From NCBI GenBank assembly GCA_026416455.1, contig JAOAFE010000002.1, forward strand, positions 88,212 to 152,211: DNA of 64,000 nt. Reading direction: 5' to 3'. Source of the DNA: Syntrophales bacterium (GTDB taxonomy: Bacteria > Desulfobacterota > Syntrophia > Syntrophales > UBA8958). Within the stretch, counting starts at the first letter, position 1, and each line of letters starts with the position of its first letter. The notes below the pieces were generated by a model, which was not told the origin of the DNA, made no database searches, and saw nothing but the letters and a program-made list of their open reading frames with translations. Made by a program: the position numbers and the translations under genes. Below are positions 36,163 to 45,569 of this stretch, piece by piece.

Positions 36163-37278
36163 TTACCCTAAGTAGTGAAGTAAAACCGCATAAGCGGCAT
36201 CGGCAGCGATGATCAGAAAAATGGAGGTAACCACGGCTGAAGTAGTGGCTTCTCCGACAGCCTCCGCTCCACCCACTACCTGAAATCCACGGTGACAACC
36301 GATACCGGCGATGAGGATGGCAAAGGTGAAGGCTTTAAGGAGGCTGGTTATCACATCCCACAGCTCTACGCCGCGAAAAGATTCTTTCAGGTAGGTAGTA
36401 AGGGTGATATCGAGGCCGATGATACCTACTATGAGACCGCCGAGAATGCCGAACATCATGGCATACAGGGTTAAAAGGGGAACAACGATGGAAGTGGCGA
36501 TTATTTTGGGAATGGCCAAGAAGCGGATAGGATGAAATCCCATGGTGGTAAGAGCGTCAACTTCTTCATTCACGATCATCGTGCCTATCTCGGCAGCAAA
36601 GGACGATCCGGAACGGCCGGCCACAATGATGGCCGTCATCATAGGACCTAACTCTTTTACGATGGCAATGCCAACAAGGGAGGCAACATATATGTTAGCT
36701 CCCAGTTGTCGAAGCTGAAGGGAAGACATAAAGGCCATGATCAGTCCGATCAGTAGACTGAGGAGACCTACTATCGGTAAGGCATCGGCACCCGTACGCC
36801 GCATGTTAACAAGGATATCACCCCATCTCAATGAGCGAGGATGGAGGAGACAGTAAGGGATTGAAACCAGGAGCTCTCCGACGAACGTTAAAATAGTATA
36901 GAAATCATGCGCTATTTTAACGCACAGATCTCCCGTCGCTTCGAAGAAAGATACCCTTTTTTCGATTTCGTGGAGAGGAGGCAGATTGAGGGCTTGGCGA
37001 TCTATAAGGTTTAAGACCTTCCTTACATCGTCGTTCATCCCCTTCCAGGCGACGACGAGCGATCTTTTCCGCGACTCTTCTTCTATATGGGTTAGGGCGA
37101 GGGCACCAGCTGAATCCACCTTTTTTAGATCCGTAAGATTTATTTCCAGGGATGTTGAATTTTTTTGTTTCAGAATGCCCTCAATTTCTTCCAAGAAGGA
37201 CGGTACGTCGGGAAGGAGAAGCTCTCCCGCCATTAATATCCTGTCCGCTTTCTGTTCCATTCGGTATCCTTTGGTCAC
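36163..37278 (-). CDS. mlaE: MlaE-type permease with N-terminal STAS domain
   Basis: 371 aa. An N-terminal STAS domain (about 8-100, LTDLKKVDSAGALALTHIEEE), equivalent to free MlaB in E. coli, is fused to an MlaE permease (about 115-371) with ELGPMMTAIIVAGRSGSSFAAEIGTM and MGFHPIRFLAIPK. GTG start overlapping the mutS stop (GTGA), so lipid transport is co-transcribed with mismatch repair. Confidence 0.94.
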   Translation of the reverse strand: MTKGYRMEQKADRILMAGELLLPDVPSFLEEIEGILKQKNSTSLEINLTDLKKVDSAGALALTHIEEESRKRSLVVAWKGMNDDVRKVLNLIDRQALNLPPLHEIEKRVSFFEATGDLCVKIAHDFYTILTFVGELLVSIPYCLLHPRSLRWGDILVNMRRTGADALPIVGLLSLLIGLIMAFMSSLQLRQLGANIYVASLVGIAIVKELGPMMTAIIVAGRSGSSFAAEIGTMIVNEEVDALTTMGFHPIRFLAIPKIIATSIVVPLLTLYAMMFGILGGLIVGIIGLDITLTTYLKESFRGVELWDVITSLLKAFTFAILIAGIGCHRGFQVVGGAEAVGEATTSAVVTSIFLIIAADAAYAVLLHYLG

Positions 37279-39905
37279 GTCCTGCCCTCTTTTTCCTCCT
37301 TTTTTAGACGTGTCTGCCAGTCGTTTATCATATTTATAGCCTCGATGGGAGTCAGGCGAGAGATATCAAGTTCCTTTATTTCTTCCCCAATTTTCTCTTT
37401 TTCATCCATGAAGAGGGGGAGCTGATTGATTTCTTTTTCTCTCCTTCGGTGCTTGGGTTTCAGGCGGTTTAAGTGGTTAGTTTCCTCTTGCTCCAGCTGG
37501 GAAAGAATCTCTTGCGCTCGATTGATGACCTCATCGGGAAGGCCGGCCAATTTGGCTACGTAGATGCCGTAGCTTCGGCTCGTTCCACCCTCCGCAATCC
37601 GATGGAGAAAGATAATCTTATCACCCCATTCCCGGACGGCAACGTGATAATTCTTCACACCCGACCGGTTGTGGGCCAGTTCTATGAGCTGATGATAGTG
37701 GGTGGCAAACAGGGTGCGGGCGCCTAACCGCTCTGGGTCCGATATGTACTCCGCTACGGCCCACGCGATACTGAAGCCGTCAAAGGTGCTTGTTCCACGG
37801 CCTACTTCGTCCAAGATGATGAGACTTCTAGGGGAGGCGTGTTTCAAGATATTGGCCACTTCCATCATTTCCACCATGAAGGTACTCTGACCTCGGGCCA
37901 GATTGTCGGCAGAGCCAATCCGGGTAAATATTCTATCGACGATACCGATGCGGGCTTCTGCTGCGGGCACAAAACTCCCCATCTGGGCTAAGATGGTTAT
38001 AAGTGCAACCTGACGGATGTAGGTAGATTTTCCTGACATGTTAGGGCCGGTAATGACAAGAAACCTGTTCTCCTCCGTATCCAGGAGAGTATCGTTTGGA
38101 ACAAACCTCTCTTCCCTCATCGTTTGCTCTATGACTGGATGGCGGCCCTCTCGGATGTATATAACTGGGCTATAGTCGATAAAAGGACAGGTGTAGTCGT
38201 ATTTTTCTGCCACGTGCGCCAGAGTAGCTAATGCATCAAGATCGGCTAAGGCCGAGGCTGTTTCCTGTATCCTTCCAATATGGGGTATAAGCTCACGACG
38301 AAAGGAGACAAACAGATCGTATTCGAGAGATTTGCGCCTCTCTTCGCTGGTGAGGACTGCATGCTCGTAATTTTTCAAGGCTTGATTCGTATACCTTTCG
38401 GCATTGACCAGCGTTTGTTTCCTCACATAATCGGGAGGGACGAGGTGCGTATTGGCTTTGGTCACCTCGATATAATAGCCGAAAACAGAGTTGAATCCTA
38501 TCTTGAGAGAAGAAATGCCGGTCCTTTTTCTTTCCCACTCCTCAAGGGAAGCGATCCCGTTCTTTCCATCGCTGGAGATAGCGATAAGTTCGTCCAGTTC
38601 CTTATAGAAGCCCGGTCGGAAGATGCCTCCCTCCTTGAGGCCGATGGGAGGTGTTTCTACCAGGGCGACATCGATTTTGTTGTGAATGTCCGTAAGTTCG
38701 TCTATCCGAGAGTCAATAGACTGGAGAAGACTTGATCCCAGAGGCCTAAGGAGATTTTTTATTTCCCGTAAGCGGGCAAGTGAATTTTTGAGGGCAATCA
38801 CATCCCTTGGGTTGGCCGCCTCCAGTCCTATTTTACCGGCTATGCGCTCTAAATCCTGCATTTGTCCCAACAGGTGCCTTATATCGGTACGTATGAGGTG
38901 TTTTTCCTTTAATTCTCGAACGGCATCGAGACGTTCCCTGATGCGCTCGGGATTCGTGAGAGGAGAGCGCAGCCACCACCGAATGCGACGCCCACCCATG
39001 GCAGTCACCGTTTCGTCCAGAAGACTGATGAGGGTACCCTTTCTTCCCCCCTCTTGAAGATTGAAAAAAAGTTCTAGAGTCGCTTGGCAGGCTTCATCGA
39101 GTACGAGGTAATCCGTGGGGCGGAATTCTTGCAGGTAATTGATGTGGGAAAGATGCTCTCTTTGGGTTTCTTCCACGTACCTAAGTAACGCCTGCAGAGG
39201 AGGCAAAAGCCAGGGCCTATGCTTTAGGCGGAGGGTTTCTATATTTTCACGGGAAAAGTATCGCTCATAACACGGTGCTTCCCTGTTCACAGAGAAGTAC
39301 TCTGTCTTTAGTCTATTTACCAAAGCGTTGGGCCATAGACGGCGGATAGATATGTCATCAGTTTCCTCCGGCACCAGTATCTCTTTTACATTCAGAGAGG
39401 TAAAGTCTTGCAGGCGTGAGGGAAGATCGAGGTTCGAGATGTATATCTCACCCGTTGAGATATCAGTGAAGGCAAAGCCACCAGTATCTCCATTTCGGTA
39501 GTAGGCAGCAAGGAAGTTGTTTTCCTTGGCCTCGAGGGTTTCTGTGTCCACGACACAACCGGGGGTAATTATCCTCACCACGTCCCTTTTTACTATACCT
39601 TTGGCCTTCTGTGGGTCTTCTAGTTGCTCGCAGATGGCTACTTTGTAACCTTTTTCTACCAATCGTGCGATGTAGGAATGGGCAGCGTGGTAGGGAAAGC
39701 CACATAATGGAACGGCATCAGCTTTATTCTTATCCCGACTGGTCAGGGCAATTTCGAGAAGACGGGACGCCTCAATGGCATCTTCGAAGAACATCTCGTA
39801 GAAATCACCCATGCGAAAGAGGAGAATACAGTCTTGGTATCGCTCCTTTAAAGAGAGATACTGTTTCATGGCCGGTGTGAGGGTGTCTCGATCCATGCTA
39901 TCCAC
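37275..39905 (-). CDS. mutS: DNA mismatch repair protein MutS
   Basis: 876 aa, full length. Mismatch-reading N terminus with RMGDFYEMFFEDA (Phe-x-Glu motif), connector and clamp domains, ATPase with ITGPNMSGKSTYIRQVA, STFMVEMMEVA, LIILDEVGRGTSTFDG and ATHYHQL, and a C-terminal dimer tail. No mutL is adjacent. Its start overlaps the end of the holin-like gene by 8 bases. Confidence 0.98.
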   Translation of the reverse strand: MDSMDRDTLTPAMKQYLSLKERYQDCILLFRMGDFYEMFFEDAIEASRLLEIALTSRDKNKADAVPLCGFPYHAAHSYIARLVEKGYKVAICEQLEDPQKAKGIVKRDVVRIITPGCVVDTETLEAKENNFLAAYYRNGDTGGFAFTDISTGEIYISNLDLPSRLQDFTSLNVKEILVPEETDDISIRRLWPNALVNRLKTEYFSVNREAPCYERYFSRENIETLRLKHRPWLLPPLQALLRYVEETQREHLSHINYLQEFRPTDYLVLDEACQATLELFFNLQEGGRKGTLISLLDETVTAMGGRRIRWWLRSPLTNPERIRERLDAVRELKEKHLIRTDIRHLLGQMQDLERIAGKIGLEAANPRDVIALKNSLARLREIKNLLRPLGSSLLQSIDSRIDELTDIHNKIDVALVETPPIGLKEGGIFRPGFYKELDELIAISSDGKNGIASLEEWERKRTGISSLKIGFNSVFGYYIEVTKANTHLVPPDYVRKQTLVNAERYTNQALKNYEHAVLTSEERRKSLEYDLFVSFRRELIPHIGRIQETASALADLDALATLAHVAEKYDYTCPFIDYSPVIYIREGRHPVIEQTMREERFVPNDTLLDTEENRFLVITGPNMSGKSTYIRQVALITILAQMGSFVPAAEARIGIVDRIFTRIGSADNLARGQSTFMVEMMEVANILKHASPRSLIILDEVGRGTSTFDGFSIAWAVAEYISDPERLGARTLFATHYHQLIELAHNRSGVKNYHVAVREWGDKIIFLHRIAEGGTSRSYGIYVAKLAGLPDEVINRAQEILSQLEQEETNHLNRLKPKHRRREKEINQLPLFMDEKEKIGEEIKELDISRLTPIEAINMINDWQTRLKKEEKEGRT

Positions 39906-40245
39906 GTTCAGGGATAAAAACGGATAGGGCCCAGTTGATGATGCTGATAACTATGGCCCCCAAAATGGCCGGCCAGAAGCCCTGTACTTCAAAACCGGAA
40001 ATGACACCGGTGGTCATCTTGAGAAGAAAGGCGTTGATGATGAATGTGAAGAGTCCCAAGGTAAGAAGGTTAATGGGGAGGGTCAGGATAAGTAGGAGAG
40101 GTTTTAGGAGCGCATTCAAAATGCCCAAAACTGCTGCGGCCAGGAAGGCCGTGGGGAAACCGGCTATTTTTATGCCCTCAATGAGGTAGGAAGCGGTTAG
40201 AATCGCTGCTGTAAGGATCAGCCATCTAGCGACTAATATCCTCAC
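39898..40245 (-). CDS. phage holin family 4 / YvlD-like membrane protein
   Basis: 115 aa with four closely spaced hydrophobic helices and the family motifs AAVLGILNALLKPLLLILTLPIN and LGLFTFIINAFLL. Despite the Pfam name this family is chromosomal and not phage-borne; function unknown. It lies between rubrerythrin and mutS on the same strand. Confidence 0.88.
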   Translation of the reverse strand: MRILVARWLILTAAILTASYLIEGIKIAGFPTAFLAAAVLGILNALLKPLLLILTLPINLLTLGLFTFIINAFLLKMTTGVISGFEVQGFWPAILGAIVISIINWALSVFIPERG

Positions 40246-40266
40246 GCTCTAATACTCCTTAAATTT

Positions 40267-40761
40267 CTATCCGAAGTTAACGAAGAGCTCTTTTTTAGCG
40301 CCGCAGATAGGACATTCTTCCGGAAGGATACCGTCGGATACGTATCCGCAGAGAGTGCACACATAATAAATGGTTTCCCTTTCTTCCAGTAGGTGGTTCA
40401 TGGCCTCTTTGTAAAGTTTGGCGTGAATTTCTTCTACATCTCTGCTCTGGCTAAAATGTATTGACGCCGCTCGATCTCCTTCGGCCTCAGCTATTTTTAC
40501 GAAATTTCCATATGCCACCTCTGCGACCGTTTGTTCCGATTCGAAACTGGCCTTTAGGTTTTCTTCCGTAGATTTTGCCGCTCTTAAAAGCCGGAGGGCC
40601 CTTTTGCCGTGTATTTCTTCTGAGAAGGCTATAACAGAAAAGAGCTTTGCTATCTGCGGCAAACCTTCTTTTTCCGCTATTTCTGCATAGAGTTTAAGTC
40701 TAAGGGCAGCTTTTGCTTCCCCCGTGTATGCTTGATGAAGGGCTTCTTCGACTTTCGTCAT
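40267..40761 (-). CDS. rubrerythrin
   Basis: 164 aa. A four-helix ferritin-like domain (about 1-130) holds the di-iron glutamates (GEAKA, FSEEIHGKR, AEAEGDRAAS, RDVEEIHAKLY), followed by a rubredoxin-like site CTLCGY...CPICGA. Reduces hydrogen peroxide with electrons from rubredoxin; cytoplasmic. Third gene of the oxygen-defence run. Confidence 0.95.
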   Translation of the reverse strand: MTKVEEALHQAYTGEAKAALRLKLYAEIAEKEGLPQIAKLFSVIAFSEEIHGKRALRLLRAAKSTEENLKASFESEQTVAEVAYGNFVKIAEAEGDRAASIHFSQSRDVEEIHAKLYKEAMNHLLEERETIYYVCTLCGYVSDGILPEECPICGAKKELFVNFG

Positions 40762-40780
40762 CGTGCATTACCTCGGACAT

Positions 40781-40939
40781 TTATTCTGGAGAAAAATCAT
40801 CTTTCGATGAACCGCAGATGGGACAGACCCAATCGTCTGGTAGATCTTCAAAGGCCGTGCCGGGGGGGATACCTCCTTCTGGATCGCCCTGGGCAGGGTC
40901 GTAAACGTAACCGCAGACGTTGCAGACATATCTTTTCAT
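40781..40939 (-). CDS. rubredoxin
   Basis: 52 aa Fe(Cys)4 electron carrier. Cys6-x2-Cys9 in [12 protein letters not shown] and Cys39-x2-Cys42 in WVCPICGS; the [11 protein letters not shown] loop is standard. AAAGGAGG lies five bases before the ATG at 40939. Longer in-frame upstream sequence lies in the flavodiiron gene and is not part of it. It presumably passes electrons both to the flavodiiron protein upstream and the rubrerythrin downstream. Confidence 0.96.
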   Translation of the reverse strand: MKRYVCNVCGYVYDPAQGDPEGGIPPGTAFEDLPDDWVCPICGSSKDDFSPE

Positions 40940-40950
40940 TATTGCCTCCT

Positions 40951-42165
40951 TTAGCTGATTTCTTTTACTCTCTTTTCGATTTCGGTGGCTATTCTCTCTC
41001 CTAAATGTCGGCAGGAAAGAAGATCGAAAGCCGCCGGTACATGCTTGACCCGAATCGGCTCTTCCTGAATTTCTACCTTCATTTCTTTTAAAATTTCCAT
41101 GGCCTGGAGAGCACCTTCTCCACTCCACCCATAAGAGCCGAAGGTGGCACCGATGAGGTTTTGAGGTCTTAAGCCTTTCGCGTAAGTGAGCAGGTCGGCG
41201 ACGGCGGGGAGCATATTGTTGTTCAAGGTAGATGTGCCTACGATGAAGGCGCCGCATTCTAAAAGTTCATAGATCACATCGCTCCGGTGAAAGACGTCAC
41301 AGGACATGATGGCGACCTTAACCCCTTTCGATGCCAATCCCTCCCCAATGTGTCTTGCCATCTTTTCCGTACTCTGCCACATAGTTCCGTAGGCAATCAC
41401 CGCTTTCATGGAAGGTTTCTGGAGAGCCCATCTACTGTAGTTTCCGATGATATGGTCTAGGTTTTTTCGCCAAATAGGTCCGTGATCGGGGGCGATCATG
41501 CGAAAAGTAAGGCCCAAAGCGGAGACCCGGTTTATGAGCTTGGTCACCAAAGGAGAATAGGGCAGAATGATATTGGCAAAGTATGTGGCCGCTTCGTAAT
41601 TTAAGATGTCATAATCTATTTCGTCGGCAAACCTCTCTTGGGTGGCAAGGTGCATCCCAAAGGCGTCTTGGGAAAAGAGGATTTCCTCTTCATGGAGGTA
41701 GGAAAACATACTATCTGGCCAATGGAGCATGCGCGTTTCTAGGAAAGAGAGAGTCATGTTGCCTAATGACACCTTCTCACCATCGGCTACGGGTTTAACC
41801 TCTGAGAAGTTCGGGAATATCTCCTTCAGCGTCTTTACGCCCATTGGCGAGGCATATATTTCTTTGGGGGCCAATTCTCTGGCGACCTCTTCCAGACAAC
41901 CGCTGTGATCCATCTCGGAATGATTGGAGATGATTATTTCTATGCGGCGTGGGTCGACAACAGAGGCGATGCGGGACAGCATCTCCTCCTTAAATGGTTT
42001 TTTCACCGTATCAATGAGGGTTATTCGGTCGGCGAGAATGAGGTAGGCATTGTAGGAAGTTCCTCGGTGGGTGGTGTACCCATGGAAATCCCGTAGATTC
42101 CAGTCAATCGCCCCTACCCAATACACCCTTTCCGTGAGAGGTATAGCGCGGTATTCTTCCTTCAT
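40951..42165 (-). CDS. flavodiiron protein (rubredoxin:oxygen oxidoreductase type)
   Basis: 404 aa. Beta-lactamase-like di-iron domain (about 1-250) with NHSEMDHSG giving the H-x-E-x-D-H iron ligands near 82-87, and DHGPIW; flavodoxin domain (about 250-400) with [16 protein letters not shown] loop. Reduces O2 to water, or NO to N2O. The ATG at 42165 is preferred because AGGAG lies ten bases upstream; the ATG at 42174 is too near that site. Confidence 0.94.
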   Translation of the reverse strand: MKEEYRAIPLTERVYWVGAIDWNLRDFHGYTTHRGTSYNAYLILADRITLIDTVKKPFKEEMLSRIASVVDPRRIEIIISNHSEMDHSGCLEEVARELAPKEIYASPMGVKTLKEIFPNFSEVKPVADGEKVSLGNMTLSFLETRMLHWPDSMFSYLHEEEILFSQDAFGMHLATQERFADEIDYDILNYEAATYFANIILPYSPLVTKLINRVSALGLTFRMIAPDHGPIWRKNLDHIIGNYSRWALQKPSMKAVIAYGTMWQSTEKMARHIGEGLASKGVKVAIMSCDVFHRSDVIYELLECGAFIVGTSTLNNNMLPAVADLLTYAKGLRPQNLIGATFGSYGWSGEGALQAMEILKEMKVEIQEEPIRVKHVPAAFDLLSCRHLGERIATEIEKRVKEIS

Positions 42166-42212
42166 AATCGCCATTCTCCTTACAAATATTTAATGTTTAT
42201 CTCCTCTAACAT

Positions 42213-43007
42213 CTACGGCAATGATATGTCAATTGGTGCTTCCGGATTTTGTATCTCTCCCTCTAAGGGAGAGGGTTCTTTGGCTGGCCCAGTCATCACT
42301 TCATCGTATTCCGGTATGACGATACCTCTTTTAACCATGATTTGATAAATACGCTCAGCCCGTTTCGCTACGTATCCGGTTTCACTTAAGGGGTGGTATT
42401 TAAGGGGGTTGGGGAGTATGGCGGCGAGTTTCGCTCCTTCCATGGCGGTGAGTTCAGCCGCCGGCTTACCAAAGTAACGGCGGGCGGCCGCTTCTATGCC
42501 GAAAATGCCATCCCCCCATTCGGCATAGTTTAGATACAGTTCTATGATTCTCCTCTTCGGGAGTTGACGTTCTAATCGCCACGTGAGGATAGCCTCTTTT
42601 ATTTTTCGCACAATGCTTTTTTTGGGGGTAAGAAATAGATTTTTGGCCAACTGTTGGCTGATGGTACTTCCCCCGATGGAGAAGGCTTTTTTTTCTAAGT
42701 CCTTTTTTAAGGCCTTTTGTATGGCTTCGTAGTCAAATCCTTCGTGTCGCCAAAATTTATCGTCTTCGGCAATGATTACGGCTTTCACCGCGTAAGGCGA
42801 AATCTGGGAGAGGGGTACCCATATCTGATGGGGCTTTTTTCTTTTTCCCTCTTGGGCCCATTGTTTTTCTCTGAATTCCATGAAGGCTGTTTTTTTGGGA
42901 TTTTGCCATTTCAACTGGGAGATATCCGGGTAGAAAAGGTACACGGCTATCTGCCCCAGGAAGGCTAAGAGAAGCAAAATTATAAAAAATAGAATAATTT
43001 TTTTCAT
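42213..43007 (-). CDS. mtgA: monofunctional peptidoglycan transglycosylase
   Basis: 264 aa. One N-terminal membrane helix (about 3-26) then a GT51 domain: catalytic Glu81 in AEDDKFWRHEGFD, GGSTISQQLAKNL at 112-124, RKIKEAILTWRLE, and IIELYLNYAEWG. No penicillin-binding domain. Polymerises lipid II glycan. The C terminus has a Pro/Glu-rich tail of about 25 residues beyond the domain. Confidence 0.95.
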   Translation of the reverse strand: MKKIILFFIILLLLAFLGQIAVYLFYPDISQLKWQNPKKTAFMEFREKQWAQEGKRKKPHQIWVPLSQISPYAVKAVIIAEDDKFWRHEGFDYEAIQKALKKDLEKKAFSIGGSTISQQLAKNLFLTPKKSIVRKIKEAILTWRLERQLPKRRIIELYLNYAEWGDGIFGIEAAARRYFGKPAAELTAMEGAKLAAILPNPLKYHPLSETGYVAKRAERIYQIMVKRGIVIPEYDEVMTGPAKEPSPLEGEIQNPEAPIDISLP

Positions 43008-43030
43008 TTGCCCTCAGAAAAAGCAGGGCT

Positions 43031-43059
43031 AATTTAAAACTGCCCCCGTCGTTTGACAA
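43031..43059 (-). promoter_or_regulatory. candidate promoter upstream of mtgA
   Basis: Minus strand TTGTCA (43059-43054), 17-base spacer, TAAATT (43036-43031), about 25 bases before mtgA. Could serve the whole minus run from mtgA towards mlaD. Found by eye only. Confidence 0.4.
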
Positions 43060-43088
43060 GGCTAAATATCATGTGACATGTAGTCATT

Positions 43089-44381
43089 ATGGATTTAAAA
43101 TACGGGTTAGAAGATAGACTTCCTCTCCGAGATGCATTTCTCAACGGCCTTCAGTGGTTTGTTGTTATCCTGCCCGTAATTGTCGTTTTGGGAAAAGTAA
43201 CGGGTGACTTCCAAAGCCTGGGTATGGGCGGCCAGGTCATTTATATGCAGCGTTTGATGTTCATGATGGGCATTGTGATCTTGGCCCAGATTCTGGTGGG
43301 TCATGGCCTTCCCCTCGTTGTTGGACCGTCGGCCGCCCTTTTGGTCGGCCTGATCTCGTCAGCTGGAAATTCTTCACCGGCAGCGGTTTATTCAGCCATC
43401 ATGTTGGGCGGAGGGTGCGTCGCCATCTTGGGGCTCATGGGAGCCTTCCGATATCTTAAGTTTATCTTTACCCATCGGGTAGTAAATACCATTATTTTCC
43501 TGATCGCGGCCTCTCTTTTGCCCCTGGTGTTAAGGTTGATCCTTTCGTCTGAGGGAGTACCATTTTTTAATCTTCTGTTCGCATTAGCGGTGATCATGCT
43601 CACGGTGGTATTACATAATTTGTTTACCGGCGTAGTGAGATCGACCGTTATTATCTGGGTGATGATGGGGGCCAGTCTCTTTTTCTTCTTTGTTTATGAA
43701 CCATTAGAAAAAATTATCTTTACCTCGCCCTTTTTTTCTCCTCCTTTTACTTCTTTCAAGGGAATACCTGTTGCGTTCGATCTTGGCGTTTTTGTTTCGT
43801 TCTTTTTCTGTTTTCTGGCCCTGGTAGTAAACGATGTAGCATCCGTTCAATCGGTAAACGAGTTTATCTCTCCGGCGCATCGAGAGGCGCGGGTTTCGAG
43901 ATCCCTGCTCGTCACGGGATTGGCCAACCTCCTATCTGGTTTTTTTGGAATCATAGGACCCGTAAACTATTCTCTGTCTCCCGGGGTGATCTCCTCTTCC
44001 CGTTGTGCTTCTCGTTTCCCGTTATTCATCACTGCGGGATTATTAGTCGTCTTCTCGTGTTTTCCATGTGCAATCGGCATATTAAACCACCTACCCGGAC
44101 CCATCGTCGGGGCAATCCTCGCTTACCTATTAGGGGCTCAGGTGATGGCTGGTATCTCCATGTGGAGGGAGGGGAACGAAGAAATGGATTTCGATCGGGG
44201 TCTTACGATGGCGATACCAGTGGTGATAACTATTATAGTGTCTTTTATGCCTTCTTCCGTGTTCTCTGATCTTTCTCCCTCCGTCCGCCCCGTCGCACAA
44301 AATGGGTTCTTGATGGGTCTTCTGTCATCTGTCTTCCTGGAGGGGATAGGGTGGGTCCGTCGCAGGTTTAATTCTAAGTAA
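43089..44381 (+). CDS. NCS2-family nucleobase permease
   Basis: 430 aa, about 12-14 hydrophobic helices, of the uracil/xanthine permease (NCS2) family. Seen: GLPLVVGPSAALLVG in the first half, NDVASVQSVNEF and TGLANLLSGFFGIIGPVNYSLSPGVISSSRCASR in the second (family G...Y..s.G.i...SR). It takes up a purine or pyrimidine with a cation; which one is not certain. No base-salvage gene is adjacent. Confidence 0.85.
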   Translation: MDLKYGLEDRLPLRDAFLNGLQWFVVILPVIVVLGKVTGDFQSLGMGGQVIYMQRLMFMMGIVILAQILVGHGLPLVVGPSAALLVGLISSAGNSSPAAVYSAIMLGGGCVAILGLMGAFRYLKFIFTHRVVNTIIFLIAASLLPLVLRLILSSEGVPFFNLLFALAVIMLTVVLHNLFTGVVRSTVIIWVMMGASLFFFFVYEPLEKIIFTSPFFSPPFTSFKGIPVAFDLGVFVSFFFCFLALVVNDVASVQSVNEFISPAHREARVSRSLLVTGLANLLSGFFGIIGPVNYSLSPGVISSSRCASRFPLFITAGLLVVFSCFPCAIGILNHLPGPIVGAILAYLLGAQVMAGISMWREGNEEMDFDRGLTMAIPVVITIIVSFMPSSVFSDLSPSVRPVAQNGFLMGLLSSVFLEGIGWVRRRFNSK

Positions 44382-44427
44382 TTATTATGCTATTTTGTGA
44401 TTGTGTGAAAAAATTTAAAAATTTTTT

Positions 44428-44456
44428 TTGACAGGGCGTTTTTTTTTCGGTAAAGC
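44428..44456 (+). promoter_or_regulatory. candidate promoter upstream of the LysM-NlpC gene
   Basis: TTGACA (44428-44433), 17-base spacer, TAAAGC (44451-44456), in the 170-base gap before the hydrolase gene; the spacer includes a T9 tract. The leader up to the ATG would be about 90 bases. Confidence 0.5.
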
Positions 44457-44551
44457 AGCACATATTCGTGTGCAGACAGGAACATCCATGATGGGATTCT
44501 GTGCACCGTTAATAAGTGGGGATTCTCCCTATCTAAAAGAAGGAGGTACTC

Positions 44552-45508
44552 ATGATGGAACGGCGGATATTCCTATGGATGGGGCTAATTGTCCTGTTCT
44601 TATCCTTCGTTTTTTCCGGTTCGGCCCGGGCAGATATAAAGTATACAGTGCAAAAAGGTGACCGACTCCTTACGATTGCGAAGAAATTTAACGTCGATGC
44701 CCTGGCCATTAAAAGTGCAAACAACATGACCAATTCTCACAGCCTAAAGGTTGGGCAAGTATTAATCATTCCCGGACAAGGGCAGAAGAAAGAGATAGCT
44801 AAGAAAGAACCAAAGAGTAACTCTATGACCTATACGGTGAAGAGGGGTGATACCCTTGCCTCCATCGCCCAAAAACATGGACTGACCGTGGCCCAGCTCA
44901 AGGAGCTGAATCGTTTGAAATCTAATCAGCTAAAAGTGGGGGCAAAGCTCATTATCCGCAAACCCGTCGAGGTTGCGAAGGTCAAGCCCCGCATAGAAGA
45001 GGAATTGGAAGAAGAGGATGATGAAGCCTTAGAAGAAGGGACGCCGCCGGTCATCAGTGACAAATGGTTGAAGGAATCCTCCGTTCCCCTCGGTAAATGG
45101 AATAGTCCATATGAACGTTCCCTTTTTGTCAAGGTAGTCAAGAGTTTTCTCGGTGCCCCGTATCGTTTCGGTGGAGATTCGTTGAAAGGACTAGATTGTT
45201 CGGCCTTCGTACGGCGTATCTATCAGATTTTCGATATTCAGCTACCGAGGACTGCCATCGAACAAGCCCAGGTGGGGGTGAGAGTAGAGAGGGATGAACT
45301 CAAAGAAGGTGACCTCGTATTCTTTAATACACGTCGCCCCTTTGGGCATGTAGGTATTTACATCGGTAACAATCAGTTCATCCATGCCTCCTCTTCCCGC
45401 GGTGAGAGACAGGTTAGGATAGATCGGTTGGATGCCCCTTATTACAATAAAAGATTCGTCAAAGCGGTTCGCCTCTTGGAGATTAAGGACGGGGACGATA
45501 CCACCTAA
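44552..45508 (+). CDS. secreted LysM - NlpC/P60 peptidoglycan endopeptidase
   Basis: 318 aa. Signal peptide (about 1-27, ending SARA), two LysM wall-binding repeats (about 30-74 and 93-136), an acidic linker (about 148-163, EEELEEEDDEALEE), and an NlpC/P60 domain (about 190-312) with catalytic Cys216 in GLDCSAF, His266 in GHVGIYIG and His278 in FIHASS. Cuts peptide stems of peptidoglycan. GGAGG upstream of the ATG; ends just before an intrinsic terminator. Confidence 0.93.
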   Translation: MMERRIFLWMGLIVLFLSFVFSGSARADIKYTVQKGDRLLTIAKKFNVDALAIKSANNMTNSHSLKVGQVLIIPGQGQKKEIAKKEPKSNSMTYTVKRGDTLASIAQKHGLTVAQLKELNRLKSNQLKVGAKLIIRKPVEVAKVKPRIEEELEEEDDEALEEGTPPVISDKWLKESSVPLGKWNSPYERSLFVKVVKSFLGAPYRFGGDSLKGLDCSAFVRRIYQIFDIQLPRTAIEQAQVGVRVERDELKEGDLVFFNTRRPFGHVGIYIGNNQFIHASSSRGERQVRIDRLDAPYYNKRFVKAVRLLEIKDGDDTT

Positions 45509-45535
45509 GGAAAAAGTAAAAGTCAAGGGAGGAAA

Positions 45536-45560
45536 AACGCCCTTCCGGGGCGTTTTTTTA
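45536..45560 (+). terminator. terminator after the LysM-NlpC gene
   Basis: ACGCCC-TTCCG-GGGCGT stem-loop followed by TTTTTTT, about 28 bases after the hydrolase stop. The T-tract runs into TATAAT (45559-45564), six bases before the aconitase ATG. Confidence 0.88.
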
Positions 45561-45564
45561 TAAT
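45559..45564 (+). promoter_or_regulatory. TATAAT -10 box just before the aconitase ATG
   Basis: Consensus -10 hexamer ending five bases before the ATG at 45570. A transcript starting at the normal distance would begin at or next to the ATG, giving a leaderless mRNA. No recognisable -35 is seen 17 bases upstream, where the terminator stem lies. Confidence 0.45.
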
Positions 45565-45569
45565 TTTTT

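Noticed and set aside
39898-40245. Holin-named protein as a sign of prophage
   Set aside because: This four-helix family is common on bacterial chromosomes and no other phage gene is present.
44428-44661. 77-codon frame starting with TTG before the LysM gene
   Set aside because: It begins at a -35-like TTGACA, lacks a ribosome site and overlaps the signal peptide region of the real gene.
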